In this document: in pieces, positions 54,246 through 64,000 of the stretch | Numbering within the stretch: position 1 is the stretch's first letter | Layout of the letters: every line of letters starts with the position of its first letter | Source of the DNA: Anniella stebbinsi | Taxonomy: Eukaryota; Chordata; Lepidosauria; Squamata; Anniellidae | Reading direction: 5' to 3' | NCBI GenBank assembly: GCA_029215795.1 | Contig: JARDYH010000001.1 | Span: 229,055,654-229,119,653, forward strand | DNA length: 64,000 bases | Notes under the pieces: model-generated | The model's input: the letters and a program-made list of their open reading frames with translations, nothing else | The model's database searches: none | Told to the model about the DNA's origin: nothing | Position numbers and translations under genes: made by a program

Positions 54246-54385
54246 TAGGGTGCAATCTCATGCACGCTTTGACAGAAAAAAAATCCTACAATTCCCAGAT
54301 GTCCTCAGCCAGCCATGGTGGCTGGGGAATGCTGAGAGTTGTAGCACTTTCGTTCTTTCTAAACAACATGCACACCTTTAAGGCA
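54246..54385. mobile_element. Palindromic MITE, GTGCAATCCTATGC family, copy 3
   Basis: TAGGGTGCAATCTCATGCAC, CCTACAATTCCCAG, GGGAATGCTGAGAGTTGTAG and ACATGCACACCTTTAAGG mark a more diverged copy. Confidence 0.7.
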
Positions 54386-57059
54386 TTGTACATTCCATTT
54401 CCTCCTCATGGTGAGTAATGTCTTTTTTCAAGGAAGTCATTAAAAACAAAACCTGGATAAATGCAAAGAAAACAGAGAAAGAGGAATGGAAATTTCTTTT
54501 AAGTGTGAGTAAAGATCTGGAAACAAGGAGAAGCCACCAAACAGTGCCAGCCAACAGTCTGCAGACAATCAATGACGTGCTTCACAGACCATCATTTGGC
54601 AATGCAATTAGGCAGCCATCCACAAAGGAAAACGGCAAGAGGCTAGGAAGTGGAGGAAAGACTAATGTTGTTCTATTTTAATTAATTTATACAAGCATTG
54701 AGTAATGAAGTATTTTGAAGGCTATGTTTGCTTGCTCTGAAAGCCATTCTTCATCATGTGATTTCTCTGTTATCTGTTACAAGAATTTGGAGATTTGCCA
54801 TCTCAGAAATAAACACACAAATGATATCGTGATATGAAGTAGGGTGATACTCTCTCAGAAAATTCTTTAAGGCAGCAATCCTATCACCCACAGGATGGTG
54901 TCCCAGGCCCATAGGATGGACTGGCTCTCCTGCTTCACCCACAGAAGATCTGCCCTCACAAGCTTCTTCTTTGCAGGCACAGAAACTTCCACCTCCCTTG
55001 CCACTCCACCAACCATATTAGGATGGCAGTAAAAGCAAACGGGGGGGGGCATGCTGGAGGGCAGGTACAGGGAGGGTTTGGATTTGGCAGATTCAAAGCC
55101 TCCCATTCTCCAAGCATGACCCTGGAATGGGGTTGAGGGGGGTGAGTACACCAGCCCTGGAATCAGCATATTTCTCCTCCAAAACACACCTTGATTTCCA
55201 CACCATGTAAGCAATAAACATGTTCTATAGCCTGATGGCTAAAAAAACATAAAAAGAAATACAGCACAGAACAGGGATTATGCCAAATGCATCATGGAAA
55301 AGGTGGGCTTTGAGGAGGGGTTAAAGAAAGGTAGGTCACTTCATACACAACTTAGCCCCTATGCTCTAATCTTAGTACTACAGGAAAGTGGAGCAAAGCT
55401 CCATTTCAAGAATTACTTTCCTGGCCTGCATATGTTACACTGCAGATCACCTGCAAGCTGAAGTTGATAGCATCCATGCCGAAGATGACAGAGGACATGA
55501 AGCCACATTAGAGATCTCTAAATGGTTTAAATGTGTTGTAGCTATACAGAAGCCTGCTCGATTCAAACCTGAATGGTATTGGTTCATCAAGTTTGCATTT
55601 GCTTAATGCCTGTACATTTTTTAGACTGCTACCCCATTTTGCTTCAACAATGAGTCTGCTAAATATGAAAGGCAGATAACCAGTTCCCTCATGCAACCAG
55701 AAGCTTGAGATAGACATTTCTACATGGCAAGATCAGACTAAGAAAACTCCTTCTGGAAAAGCCCTGAGTGAGAATTTTATAGCATTTATTTATTTATATG
55801 TTTATTTATTTGATTTGTATTCTGTCTTTCTACCAAGAAAATGGCACTGAAGGCATCATTTAAAGCAAAACAAAACAGAACGGAACACTAGCTTGGTCTC
55901 AGACTAGCCAGGACTTATTGCAAAACTCTAGATCCCACTCACACCATTCTGGGTCAAAAAGTGCATGTGGCTTGGATCCTCTTCCATATGAAGAAGGATT
56001 GTCATGCTCCATCAGGAAATCTATTGCCTGCTCTTGGTAACAATTCAGGAAAGGAGGCACAACATAGGAAAGGCAGCTGGAACATGTCTGAGACAAGAGT
56101 TCAATCAGGACCTTGGACAGCAACCCAGAGCTAGAAAACCATCAGGTTACTCCAGCACTTACTGAAAGGAAAAGGCCACGAGAGTCTTTCTGGAAGCTCC
56201 ACCATCTCAAGTGCTGTATCTGGCTCTGAAAGGGCCAGCAGCCTTTTCTTGCAGGTGTTGGCTTCTCCTGGGGAGTGAAGGTTGGAGGAGGAAGGAGCTG
56301 GTTGGGGACTGCTCCTCAGGGTCTTTCTGATCACTAGAGGAGTCTAAGGTCCACTCCTCAGAGCCAGGGGACAGTGGCGCATATAGGACATGAATGCCAA
56401 GGCAGTAGGCACCAGTTCAGAAGGACCAAGGAATGGTTCTTCTGCCTCACCAGAATCAGTGTTGCTGGAACCTTAGTGCATATTCTTTTCTTTATTCGTT
56501 AGTGCACATTCTTTGTGCAAGAGAAGATAATGCAAATCCTGGGGCTGAAGTGCAGAAGGGAAGTGCACTCCATCTACTGCCATCAGCCAGGGGACTTAGG
56601 GCCACTGGGAAGCTGCACACCCACCCACTTCCCAGGTGTAACATCAAGCCAGGGAGGGAACCAACAAGGGAAATAGCAGCTGCAGGAAGCTCACTTCCCC
56701 CTCCCTGCCAGAAAGAACACTCAGCTGCACTTGACATCTGCCCTGGGACTGCAGAAGGAGGGGGAAAGAATTATCTGGTCCCATCCATCTGCTAAGGAAA
56801 CAAGAGCAACCAAGTGCTATTCAAGCCAGAACACCAGCAAGATAAAATCATCCTGGCCTGAAGGGGTTGTATATTAGAGCTGTGCGTAAACGGCCTCTCA
56901 AAATTCTGCACCCTATTTGAGGGCAGAGAAATTGGAAGGCAATTTCACAAAATTTCTCCAGTGGGAGCAAAAATTCTCCAACAGTTGCTCACAGATAGGC
57001 CTCGGCATTGGCAGGAGATGTAACCAGCTTCTTTCTTTTTTATTTTATTTATTTATTTT
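54386..57059. other. No gene recognised
   Basis: No exon motifs. A TTTA-rich antisense LINE tail may be present near 55783-55830, and 54870-55060 looks like part of an unclassified repeat. Otherwise probably single copy. Confidence 0.45.
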
Positions 57060-58206
57060 TGCACTGCCGCTTCAAGTAGCACCAGAAACAACTGCTGCTG
57101 CCTGGCTTGGAGTGGCTTGGCCTGTGGGACTTCTCTTTTGCCTCCTTACAGACTTGGGTCCAGCCAAGGCCACCACCCCCCACTCCCAGCTGCAAACAAC
57201 TGTGGGAGCTGGGGCTTCGAGAGGTTCAAGGCAGCTGGGAGCCGAGCAGAACCGTAATGTGTAAGAGAGCTGCAATATGTGTTGTGCAGGGCAGAGGGAG
57301 ATATGGCAATGGCAGGGCAAAGAGTCATTACAGGGGAAGGAGAGATAGATACTTAACATCCATCTTACCTTCTGGACACCCTGCTACCCCGGGGATCTTG
57401 GAGAAAGAACCAGGCCACCCACAGAACCTCTCCTTGCTCCTATGTAATGCCAAGTTGGTTAAAAATAAAACAAATATTATCTATGATCCCCTTACACATG
57501 AGGAGGCCAACCTGGCATGCTACACAGAGACCTGGATGGGAGATGACAGTGGCCCGACATGGGCTCAGACCCTCTCATCTGGGTACTATGTTACTGAACA
57601 GGTGAGGGAAAGTGGGTGGGGAGCGGAGTAGCTGTGGTCTACAAAGATAACCTTAACCTGACCAGACTTCCTGTCCACTAATTGAATTACATAGAGTGTG
57701 TATACCTGAGACTGAAGGCCAGGGATAGACTAGGGATTCTGTTAGTGTACTGGCCACCCCGCTGCCTATCAGACTCCCTAGCCAAGCTCATGAAACTGGT
57801 CTCAGAGCTGGTGTTGGAGTCACCCAGGCTTTTGGTCCTGGGCGACTTCAACATCCCATTCGAGGCCAATTTGTCAGGTGCAGCTCAGGAGTTCATGGCA
57901 TCCCTGACAAACATGGGCTTATCTCAATTGGTCTCTGGACTTACACATTCAGCAGGTCACACCCTCGATGCTGTTTTCAGTTCCGAACAGACGGAGCTCT
58001 GGGCGGAGGTGACAAATACCTCTGCATTGTCATGGACAGACCATTTTCTGGTCAGGGTTAGTATCACAGCTACCACCCACCCCTGCAGGAGTGGCAGACC
58101 TATTAAGATGATCCGCTCTTGAAGGTTGATGGATCCTTTTGGATTCCAGAAAGCCTTAGAGGGTTCTTTGGCTGGTATTGTCGATGATCCTGTTGAAGCC
58201 CTGGTC

Positions 58207-58247
<41 letters not shown>

Positions 58248-59690
58248 CAATTTATTTCTTACCCGCCTCTTCGTCTGGATCGAGGCGGGGAACAACACAT
58301 GATAAAATACATAAAACTGATTAAAACATGACACATATTATTAAAACTGCATAAAAAATCCTAAAACATCCTAAAAACATCCTTAAAATCCTTGATAGAT
58401 GGAATCAAGGCCTAACTAGGGCTATTGACATGATCACCCCTAAAAGTCCTCTCCAACCCGCTTCCAACTGGGCACCCTGATATACAGAAGATCTCAAGAA
58501 GTTGAAGTGGGAAGGTTGATGACTGGAGTGCCGATGATAGAAAACTCGACTTATATCCGACAAGACACGATATAGAGAACATCTCCGTTTCTATGGGGTG
58601 GCAATACATGTAGCGAAGAAAGCTTTCTTCGCTGCATGCATTGCATCTGCGAATTCATGCAAATTCATGTCCAACAGAACTGTTTAGGGTGGTGAGGGGT
58701 TTAACCCAGGCACCTTCCCCCCTGAACCTGATCTTAGAGCAGTAGTTCGCTGTGATGCCTTTAACGATCATTTTGCAGATAAAATCTCTTGGATAAGAGC
58801 TGACTTAGATGCCGTCATTATAGCAGAGACTGACAATAGAGTGTCCAGCAATTCTGTGAGTAGAATTATACTAGATCAGTTTCAGTTGGTGAGTACTGAG
58901 GACATGGACAAACAGCTTGGACGAGTGAGGAGGACAACTTGCCCTCTCGATCCCTGCCCTTCTTGGCTGGTTGCCCAGGAAGGAGATGCAATTAGACTAC
59001 AACTACAATATACTATTAATGCATCTCTCAGGGAAGGGAGTTTTCCATCCTGTTTAAAAGAAGCAGTGGTATGACTGCTTCTAAAAAAGCCCTCCTTGGA
59101 CCCCCTGGACCTTAATAACTACAGACCAGTATCAAATCTTCCGTTCAAAATATGGCAGCCAGGTTGGTCACCAGTATACCTAGGGGTTACCATATTACAC
59201 CAGCTTTAAAATCACTCCACTGGCTGCCAATTACTTTCCGCGCGAAGTACAAGTGTTGGTCATTACCTTTAAAGCCCTACATTTTTTGGGTCCAGGTTAC
59301 CTGCAGGATCACCTTCTCCCATACAATCTGCCCCGCACACTCAGGTCCTCTGCGAAGAATTTACTACAGTCAGCCAAAACTAGGCTGACAACTGTTACCC
59401 AGAGGACCTTCTCTTCTGCCGCTCCCAGACTGCGGAATGGCCTGCCGGGAGAGATTCGCCAACTTAACAGTCTTCTGGAATTTAAGAAAGGCATAAAGAC
59501 TGATCTCTTCCAGCAGGCCTTCCCAGTCGAATTTTAAGAGTTTTAAGAGTTTTACTGGTATTTTAATAATGTATTGGTTTTTATATGTTTTATGTATTTT
59601 ATATCATTGCTTTTAATGTTGTTCCTCGCCTCGATCCAGAGGGAGGGTGGGTAAGAAATAAATTTATTATTATTATTATTATTCGCATAA
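57060..59690 (+). pseudogene. L2-like LINE with endonuclease and RT ends, internally deleted
   Basis: A GC-rich leader (57060-57400) is followed by an apurinic-type endonuclease domain: LSLLLCNAKLVKNK, LACYTETWMGDD, then after a frameshift near 57620 LGILLVYWPPRCLSD, RLLVLGDFNIPFE, GLSQLVSGLTHSAGHTLDAV and LSWTDHFLVRV. A linker with many stops is broken by an antisense LINE tail (58203-58395). RT begins at about 58841 (NNYRPVSNLPF at about 59117-59147) and then jumps to the C-terminal thumb (MAARLVTSIPRGYH), so the catalytic palm including YADD is missing. It ends with RLRNGLPGEIRQLNSLLEF and an ATT tail at about 59666-59684. Same family as 49165-50300. Confidence 0.85.
58203..58395 (-). mobile_element. 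Antisense 3' end of the same LINE family, inserted
   Basis: A (TAA)n tract (about 58207-58245) followed by TTTATTTCTTACCCGCCTC and GATCGAGGCGGGGAACAAC is the reverse complement of the 3' end of the surrounding LINE (compare 59620-59690). It is a very short 5'-truncated insertion into the endonuclease-RT linker. Confidence 0.85.
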
Positions 59691-60685
59691 AAATAGTGAA
59701 AGAATGGAAAATATTGTGCAAAGCAGCCTTTTATTTCTAGGGGGATAAAAAAAAAAAAAAAATCTCAGAAGTTCTCCAAGAATGTCTTCTGAGAAATTAT
59801 GTTTCCACTCTAGTTGTCATTCATCAGGGTTCAGCACCTTCCCCAAGGTCTTCCAAATATTTAATTTCTGAGTGGTGATTGTAGATACACCTTGTCCCTA
59901 ATGCAGCTGCTCATAATACCGCTACTTTCCATGGAAGCCCTACAGCAAGATGTGAGGCAGCAGTATTGTGTCCAGCTCTAGGGAAAAGGTAAAGCTAGTG
60001 CTGTGCCAAAATCTGTCCCCCAGTTTCCTGGAAGCTATCTTTCCCTAAGAAAAAGGTTTCCATTTTTCCGTTTTGTTCTCAGAGCATTTTATAATTTATT
60101 TTGAATTTATTTTGGTGGCATTTTTGAGTTCATCTAATCACTATAAGATGGTCTTGGGGTGCTGTGTGAGTTTTTCTTTCTTTTTATCACCACCTTTCTA
60201 TTTCTTTCTTTCTATTACTACCTCTCCGTTGCTCTGCAGCCTCCCAGGCTGCCTGCACTTCCTGAGCTGGAAAAATACATCCTATCATAGGAATCACCTC
60301 ATGATGTCTTTCCTTGGGGCTTAATTGAAGTGCGGAAAGCAGTGAGGCTACCAGCTGCCGGAGAGTTGATTGTACAGTGAAAGACAGGTACTTGCGCACA
60401 CTCCTCGGCCACCTCACAAATAAGGTAGCACAAGATACTAGAACCCAAACCCTCAGAATTTTTCTAAAATCTTCTTCTTTCATTCCTCCCCAAAAAACAA
60501 TGCCTTTTCTACCAGATTGAATGAGAATTGTGCAAAAAAAAAAAGAAAGAAAGAAGTAACAAATGTTCAGCACAACACTAATTTAAATGCCCATTTATAG
60601 CTCACTACTTTGTTCTGTCCTTGAAAATCTGTTCTCCCTCCTCTTCCTGTTCCCTTTATGTGCATTGTAATGTTAGTTTGTAGGC
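59691..60685. other. No gene recognised
   Basis: Includes a poly-A run at about 59747-59761 and AT-rich sequence. No exon supported. Confidence 0.5.
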
Positions 60686-60785
60686 CCAATGGCTGGGCCC
60701 TCTCTCTGCTTTAGTGACGTGAGCTACTTTGGGCGACAAATATGTGTTGAAAAAGCAGGATAGAAATGCAGTAAATAAATACCTA
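60686..60785 (+). repeat. LINE-like 3' tail
   Basis: GTGAGCTACTTTGGGCGACA, then AAAAGCAGGATAGAAATGCA and GTAAATAAATA, has the form of a non-LTR 3' end. Confidence 0.45.
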
Positions 60786-61751
60786 CCCAAATCCAGCAGG
60801 TGTGCTTCTGTATGTGCAAGGCATTGCACAAACTCTCACACCACATTGCATAAAGCCTTCCTCTAGAACAGCACCACTGCCAGAATTTTTTCTGCTTGCA
60901 AAGACATCTCTGGATCCCTGCTGATGAGTTTCCACCTCCATGTTCATCACCCAGTGGTTGCCATTTTAGGTGATGATTTCCATATGAGAACCTGTCATCA
61001 CAGATCAAAAACTGAAGACAGAGCTGTCAGTACCTGACATCGCTTTGAACACAGTGGAGGCTGTTAGGGTTCAGCTGCGAATCATGGCATGGGAACATGA
61101 GGTACTACCGAGCGATCTTCATGTGCGTGTGAATCATCTCTGAGACTGCAAATGTATCTCAATAAGGCATTCAGAGATTCAGGGCTGAAAGGGTGTTAAG
61201 TATGAATGTTTCAGTATGTGCTGCTGGTAGCAGAATTTATCTTCAGCGGTACAGTGCACTCTATAAGAGCTGAGCTTATTTCATGAGGAAAATCAACAGT
61301 ATTTTCCCTTTATTGCTTTGCCCTTCAGGTGATTTAAGCAGAATTGCTTTCAACGGTACAGAGGACCGAAAGGTCAGAATGGGACCAGACTTTGTTGTAA
61401 CCTCACTGAATATAAAACTCCCAATTCAATCAAAGAGCAAGGCTCTCTTCATGAAATACTCACTGAGTTGTTTTTTCCAAAATATAAATGATCAAAACCT
61501 TCTTGTACTATCATTTGCAAGACTTATCTGGCTTGTTCTTTCGACTACCTGCTATTAGCCATGTATGAATTCACTATTGACACAAGCCAAGGGGTTACCA
61601 GTACAGTGCCAAAGCCTGGCCAAGAACAGAATTAGAATAGGAAATCCTGGTCCAGGAAGACAATTTTGGAGTCATACAGATGCAGGGGAACAGATGCAGA
61701 GTTTCCTGACCGCAGGAATTTGCCTACCCAAAGACTGAGCTTGGCTTGGGC
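60786..61751. other. No gene recognised
   Basis: No exon motifs or paired repeat ends. Confidence 0.5.
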
Positions 61752-61978
61752 TAGATGTACACCACTGCTTTATAGTGGTATTGAAGTGCACTGACAACTG
61801 TTGGGGCACTTTACACATTCCATATAATGCTTTCATAATGCTTTTCCCTGCTTTTTGTTCCACATTAGCCAAAATACTACAGCAAATCTCATTGTGTGTC
61901 CTATGAGGTATAAATGTGCAACAGGGATATAGCATTACTATGATGGGATTTGACACAAGGTGTAGATCTGACCTTGGT
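61752..61978. mobile_element. Palindromic MITE, AGATCTACACCA family, further copy
   Basis: GGCTAGATGTACACCACTGC and GGTGTAGATCTGACC form mirrored ends. The inner words TTTATAGTGGTATTGAAGTG and CATTACTATGATGGGATTTG are partly complementary. Confidence 0.65.
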
Positions 61979-62144
61979 GATTCCAAAACCTGCTTTGATT
62001 GAGAATCAGGACAGAAAAGACCAATGGGATGAGGGTTAGAGACATGACACAGCACATCTTATTGACAAAAATAGGCAGTAACTAATTTAAAATCTAGGGA
62101 GGAAAGAAAATTGACAGCACATCACATGGATAATTCTTTGTTTA

Positions 62145-62340
62145 TGACAAGTTTATCCCACCCTTCCTCCAAGGAGCTCAGCTCATTTTATCCTCACAAC
62201 AGCCCTGTGAGGTAGGTTAGGCTGAGACACAGTGTCTGACCAGGGCAACAGTGAATTTCATGGATGGCTAGGGACTTGAACCCAGCTCTCCCCAGCCTTT
62301 GGTCCAATATTTGAACCACTACCCCGCACTGGCTCTCAAT
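62145..62340 (-). mobile_element. MIR/CORE-like tRNA-derived SINE
   Basis: On the minus strand the element begins with a tRNA-like head (GCGGGGTAGTGGTTC as box A and GGGTTCAAGTCC as box B). It continues with CTACCTCACAGGGCTGTTGT and GAGGATAAAATGAG, the characteristic MIR/CORE segment. Transcription would be by RNA polymerase III from the internal boxes. The copy is old and its 3' tail is unclear. Confidence 0.8.
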
Positions 62341-62384
62341 TTGTCAAGCCAATGAGCAAGATCAAATGGTGGCCATTTGCCAAA

Positions 62385-62590
62385 GGAAGGAAAACCACTG
62401 GAGAAATGGATTTCCCTTCCCCCTCCTACAGCCTCTCATGCCCCCCTCCAAGTCTGCTCTGGAGGATTTGTGGGGGCTTAGGGGGCTGCAGGGAGGAGGA
62501 GAGCAAAAGGAAACCCCCATTGCATGAGCAGAGATCCAGTCATGCAACATTAGATTTAACGCAATCTCTGCTCTTCCACAAAGATATGGG
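62385..62590. repeat. Unclassified repeat, related to 63275-63455
   Basis: Shared order of words: GGATTTCCCTTCCCC, a GGAGGA-rich middle, GAGCAAAAGGAAACCCCCAT, TTGCATGAGCAGA, then TTAGATTTAACGC. The second copy has GCAAGGGAATACCTGTTGCA, CAGCAGAAGTCTGCTC and TTAGATTTAACCC. Function and class unknown. Confidence 0.5.
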
Positions 62591-63019
62591 GAGAAAACAC
62601 TAAATATAATGACAAGAAAATGCACCAAGAAGATTCAAATCTCTGCTATATAAAGCTTGTTCCTGCCTCTACCCTGTATCTTTGTGAGTTCCACTAAGCA
62701 TTGTTATTCTCTTTATCCCTTAGCAACTTCTTTATCCCCTAAAATACTAAGAAAGCCCTTTTTAAATTAACGTAATAAATTTGTAGTCAGTCAAATTCAT
62801 CTTCCACATCTTCTCCAAACATACAGATAAGGGGAAAATACTTTAAAAAATTATTACTATCAACAAGAAGCCAACTCAGGATGTAGAACTGGAGTACTGT
62901 CTGAGGTTAACACAAGCCTTTTGGGTCCTGGAAATCACAGTCAGGAAAACACAATTGCTGCCATTTAATTTTCTCTCCTGTGAACTTGCCCATCCTTTAA
63001 AATCAGCTGTTCTGTCCCT

Positions 63020-63545
63020 CTTTCGTGTGCAGCTGCCTTCAAAAGAAGAGGGCTTTCTCTGTGGTAGCACCCTGTGTGTAGAACTCCCTGCCTCAAGAGG
63101 TTAGGCATCCTTCCTTCTTATCTGTGTTCTAATGGCAAGTGAAGAATTTCTTTTTAAATACGCATTTGACTCTGTTGTTGAATTTAATTTATTGACTGCT
63201 AGGTTTGGATCGGTGTGTTTTTTTCTTTGCTGCTGCTTTTAGCCATTGTTTTATGGGTTATATTTAACCTGAACCATTTGCCAGTGGAACAGAAACTGCT
63301 GGCAGAAAGGATTTCCTCTACCTCCCCCACCCTGAGCCCCCATGTCTGGGAATCCTACAGAGAAGACCTGAGGGGCACATGAGATGTTGCTGAGGGAAAG
63401 AGAGCAAGGGAATACCTGTTGCATCAGCAGAAGTCTGCTCTTGTTGTGTTAGATTTAACCCAAGAGTATTTTAATGTTGTTATATTTCGTAAACCGCTTT
63501 AAGTGGCTCCTCTTTTGGAGGGGAAAAGCAGAGTAAAAATATCTT
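63020..63545 (+). pseudogene. LINE RT C-terminus and 3' region, interrupted
   Basis: GAGGGCTTTCTCTGTGGTAG and GAACTCCCTGCCTCAAGAGG encode the familiar F-S-V-V and L-P end of LINE reverse transcriptases, followed by AT-rich 3' sequence ending CGTAAACCGCTTTAAGTGGC and GAGTAAAAATATC. A copy of the unclassified repeat (about 63275-63455) splits it. Confidence 0.55.
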
Positions 63546-64000
63546 TAATTAATAAAGAATTGTGAAAAATACAAAGAAAGGTTGTTAACTGGCATCTGGA
63601 GTGATTTCTGATGTGCAAACAATATTTTATCTCCTGGTTTTGGGGGGGGGGGGTGCCAAAAAAGGATGTTTTTGAAATAAAGATATAGGCTCAATGTTAA
63701 AATATAATTAACAAGAAGAAGGAGAATGACTTGTAGTATCTTGACCTGCTAGATATGACACCATATATAAAAAGGAACATGCAGGATGTGGGAAGGGACC
63801 TGATAAATTCTCTGAGGACTTAATAATTCATTCACAACAGGATTGATCTTTGATCAGTACTAGCACTAGTATTTGATGCTTCAAACCCTACAGACATGTT
63901 ATGTGAGAACTATGAAGGATGTTGTAAGCAAGTTTCAAAATGACATAGCTTGTAGGTGAATGTTTTTCATTTTATGGCAATAGACACCTTCAAATTTAAT
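63546..64000. other. No gene recognised
   Basis: AT-rich sequence with a G-run at 63642-63652; no exon or paired repeat ends seen. Confidence 0.5.

Noticed and set aside
54418..54681. 87-codon lysine-rich open frame as a possible exon
   Set aside because: Composition reflects A-rich sequence, there are no splice sites of note, and no family is recognised.
57107..57631. 174-codon open frame as a possible host gene
   Set aside because: Its second half is the start of the LINE endonuclease domain and its first half is the GC-rich LINE leader.

Overview
The window looks like non-coding nuclear DNA of a squamate reptile, most likely a lizard. The evidence is the kind of repeats present: CR1- and L2-like LINE fragments, a MIR/CORE-like tRNA-derived SINE, several families of short palindromic hAT-like elements, many dinucleotide and trinucleotide microsatellites, and a DIRS-type retrotransposon. 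I see no convincing host protein exon, rRNA, tRNA gene or CRISPR array. The window is best read as an intron or intergenic stretch built from layered transposon insertions.

Left part (1-14 kb): AT-rich unique sequence carries a 3-bp-TSD MITE (1640-1865), a 1.57-kb GC-rich non-autonomous hAT element with a perfect 8-bp target duplication (2550-4118), a MITE nested inside another MITE (5081-5397), and a second hAT copy (6087-7039). Then comes a structurally complete 6.06-kb DIRS retrotransposon on the minus strand (7298-13353). It has split inverted terminal repeats, an internal complementary region, an open gag-like ORF, an open reverse transcriptase/RNase H ORF, and a tyrosine recombinase ORF broken by one frameshift. 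It sits inside a tandem-repeat locus, with the two halves of the repeat on either side.

Middle (14-38 kb): mostly unannotated sequence with scattered MITEs and LINE tails, and one 4.9-kb element (29120-33994) that appears to be a degenerate parent of the GC-rich hAT family. It carries the amino-terminal half of a BED-finger hAT transposase on the minus strand, with a TATA/CCAAT-like promoter upstream. Its reading frame was hit by a later copy of its own non-autonomous derivative (31530-32603). A diverged relative with different subterminal repeats lies at 35613-36403, inside a third hAT family (35488-37038).

Right part (38-64 kb): older material. It holds four-copy palindromic MITEs beginning TAGGGTGACC, a 5'-truncated L2-like LINE (49165-50300), a longer but internally deleted copy of the same LINE family (57060-59690) with an antisense tail of that family inserted in it, CR1 3' ends, and a MIR-like SINE.

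The most notable content is the GGATCGG-rich hAT family. Four copies have perfect 8-bp target duplications, the parent and its derivatives are in one window, and the core is a long hairpin amplified as an exact-period 242-bp array (four units in one copy, two in another). All identifications come from reading the sequence; no database search was run.
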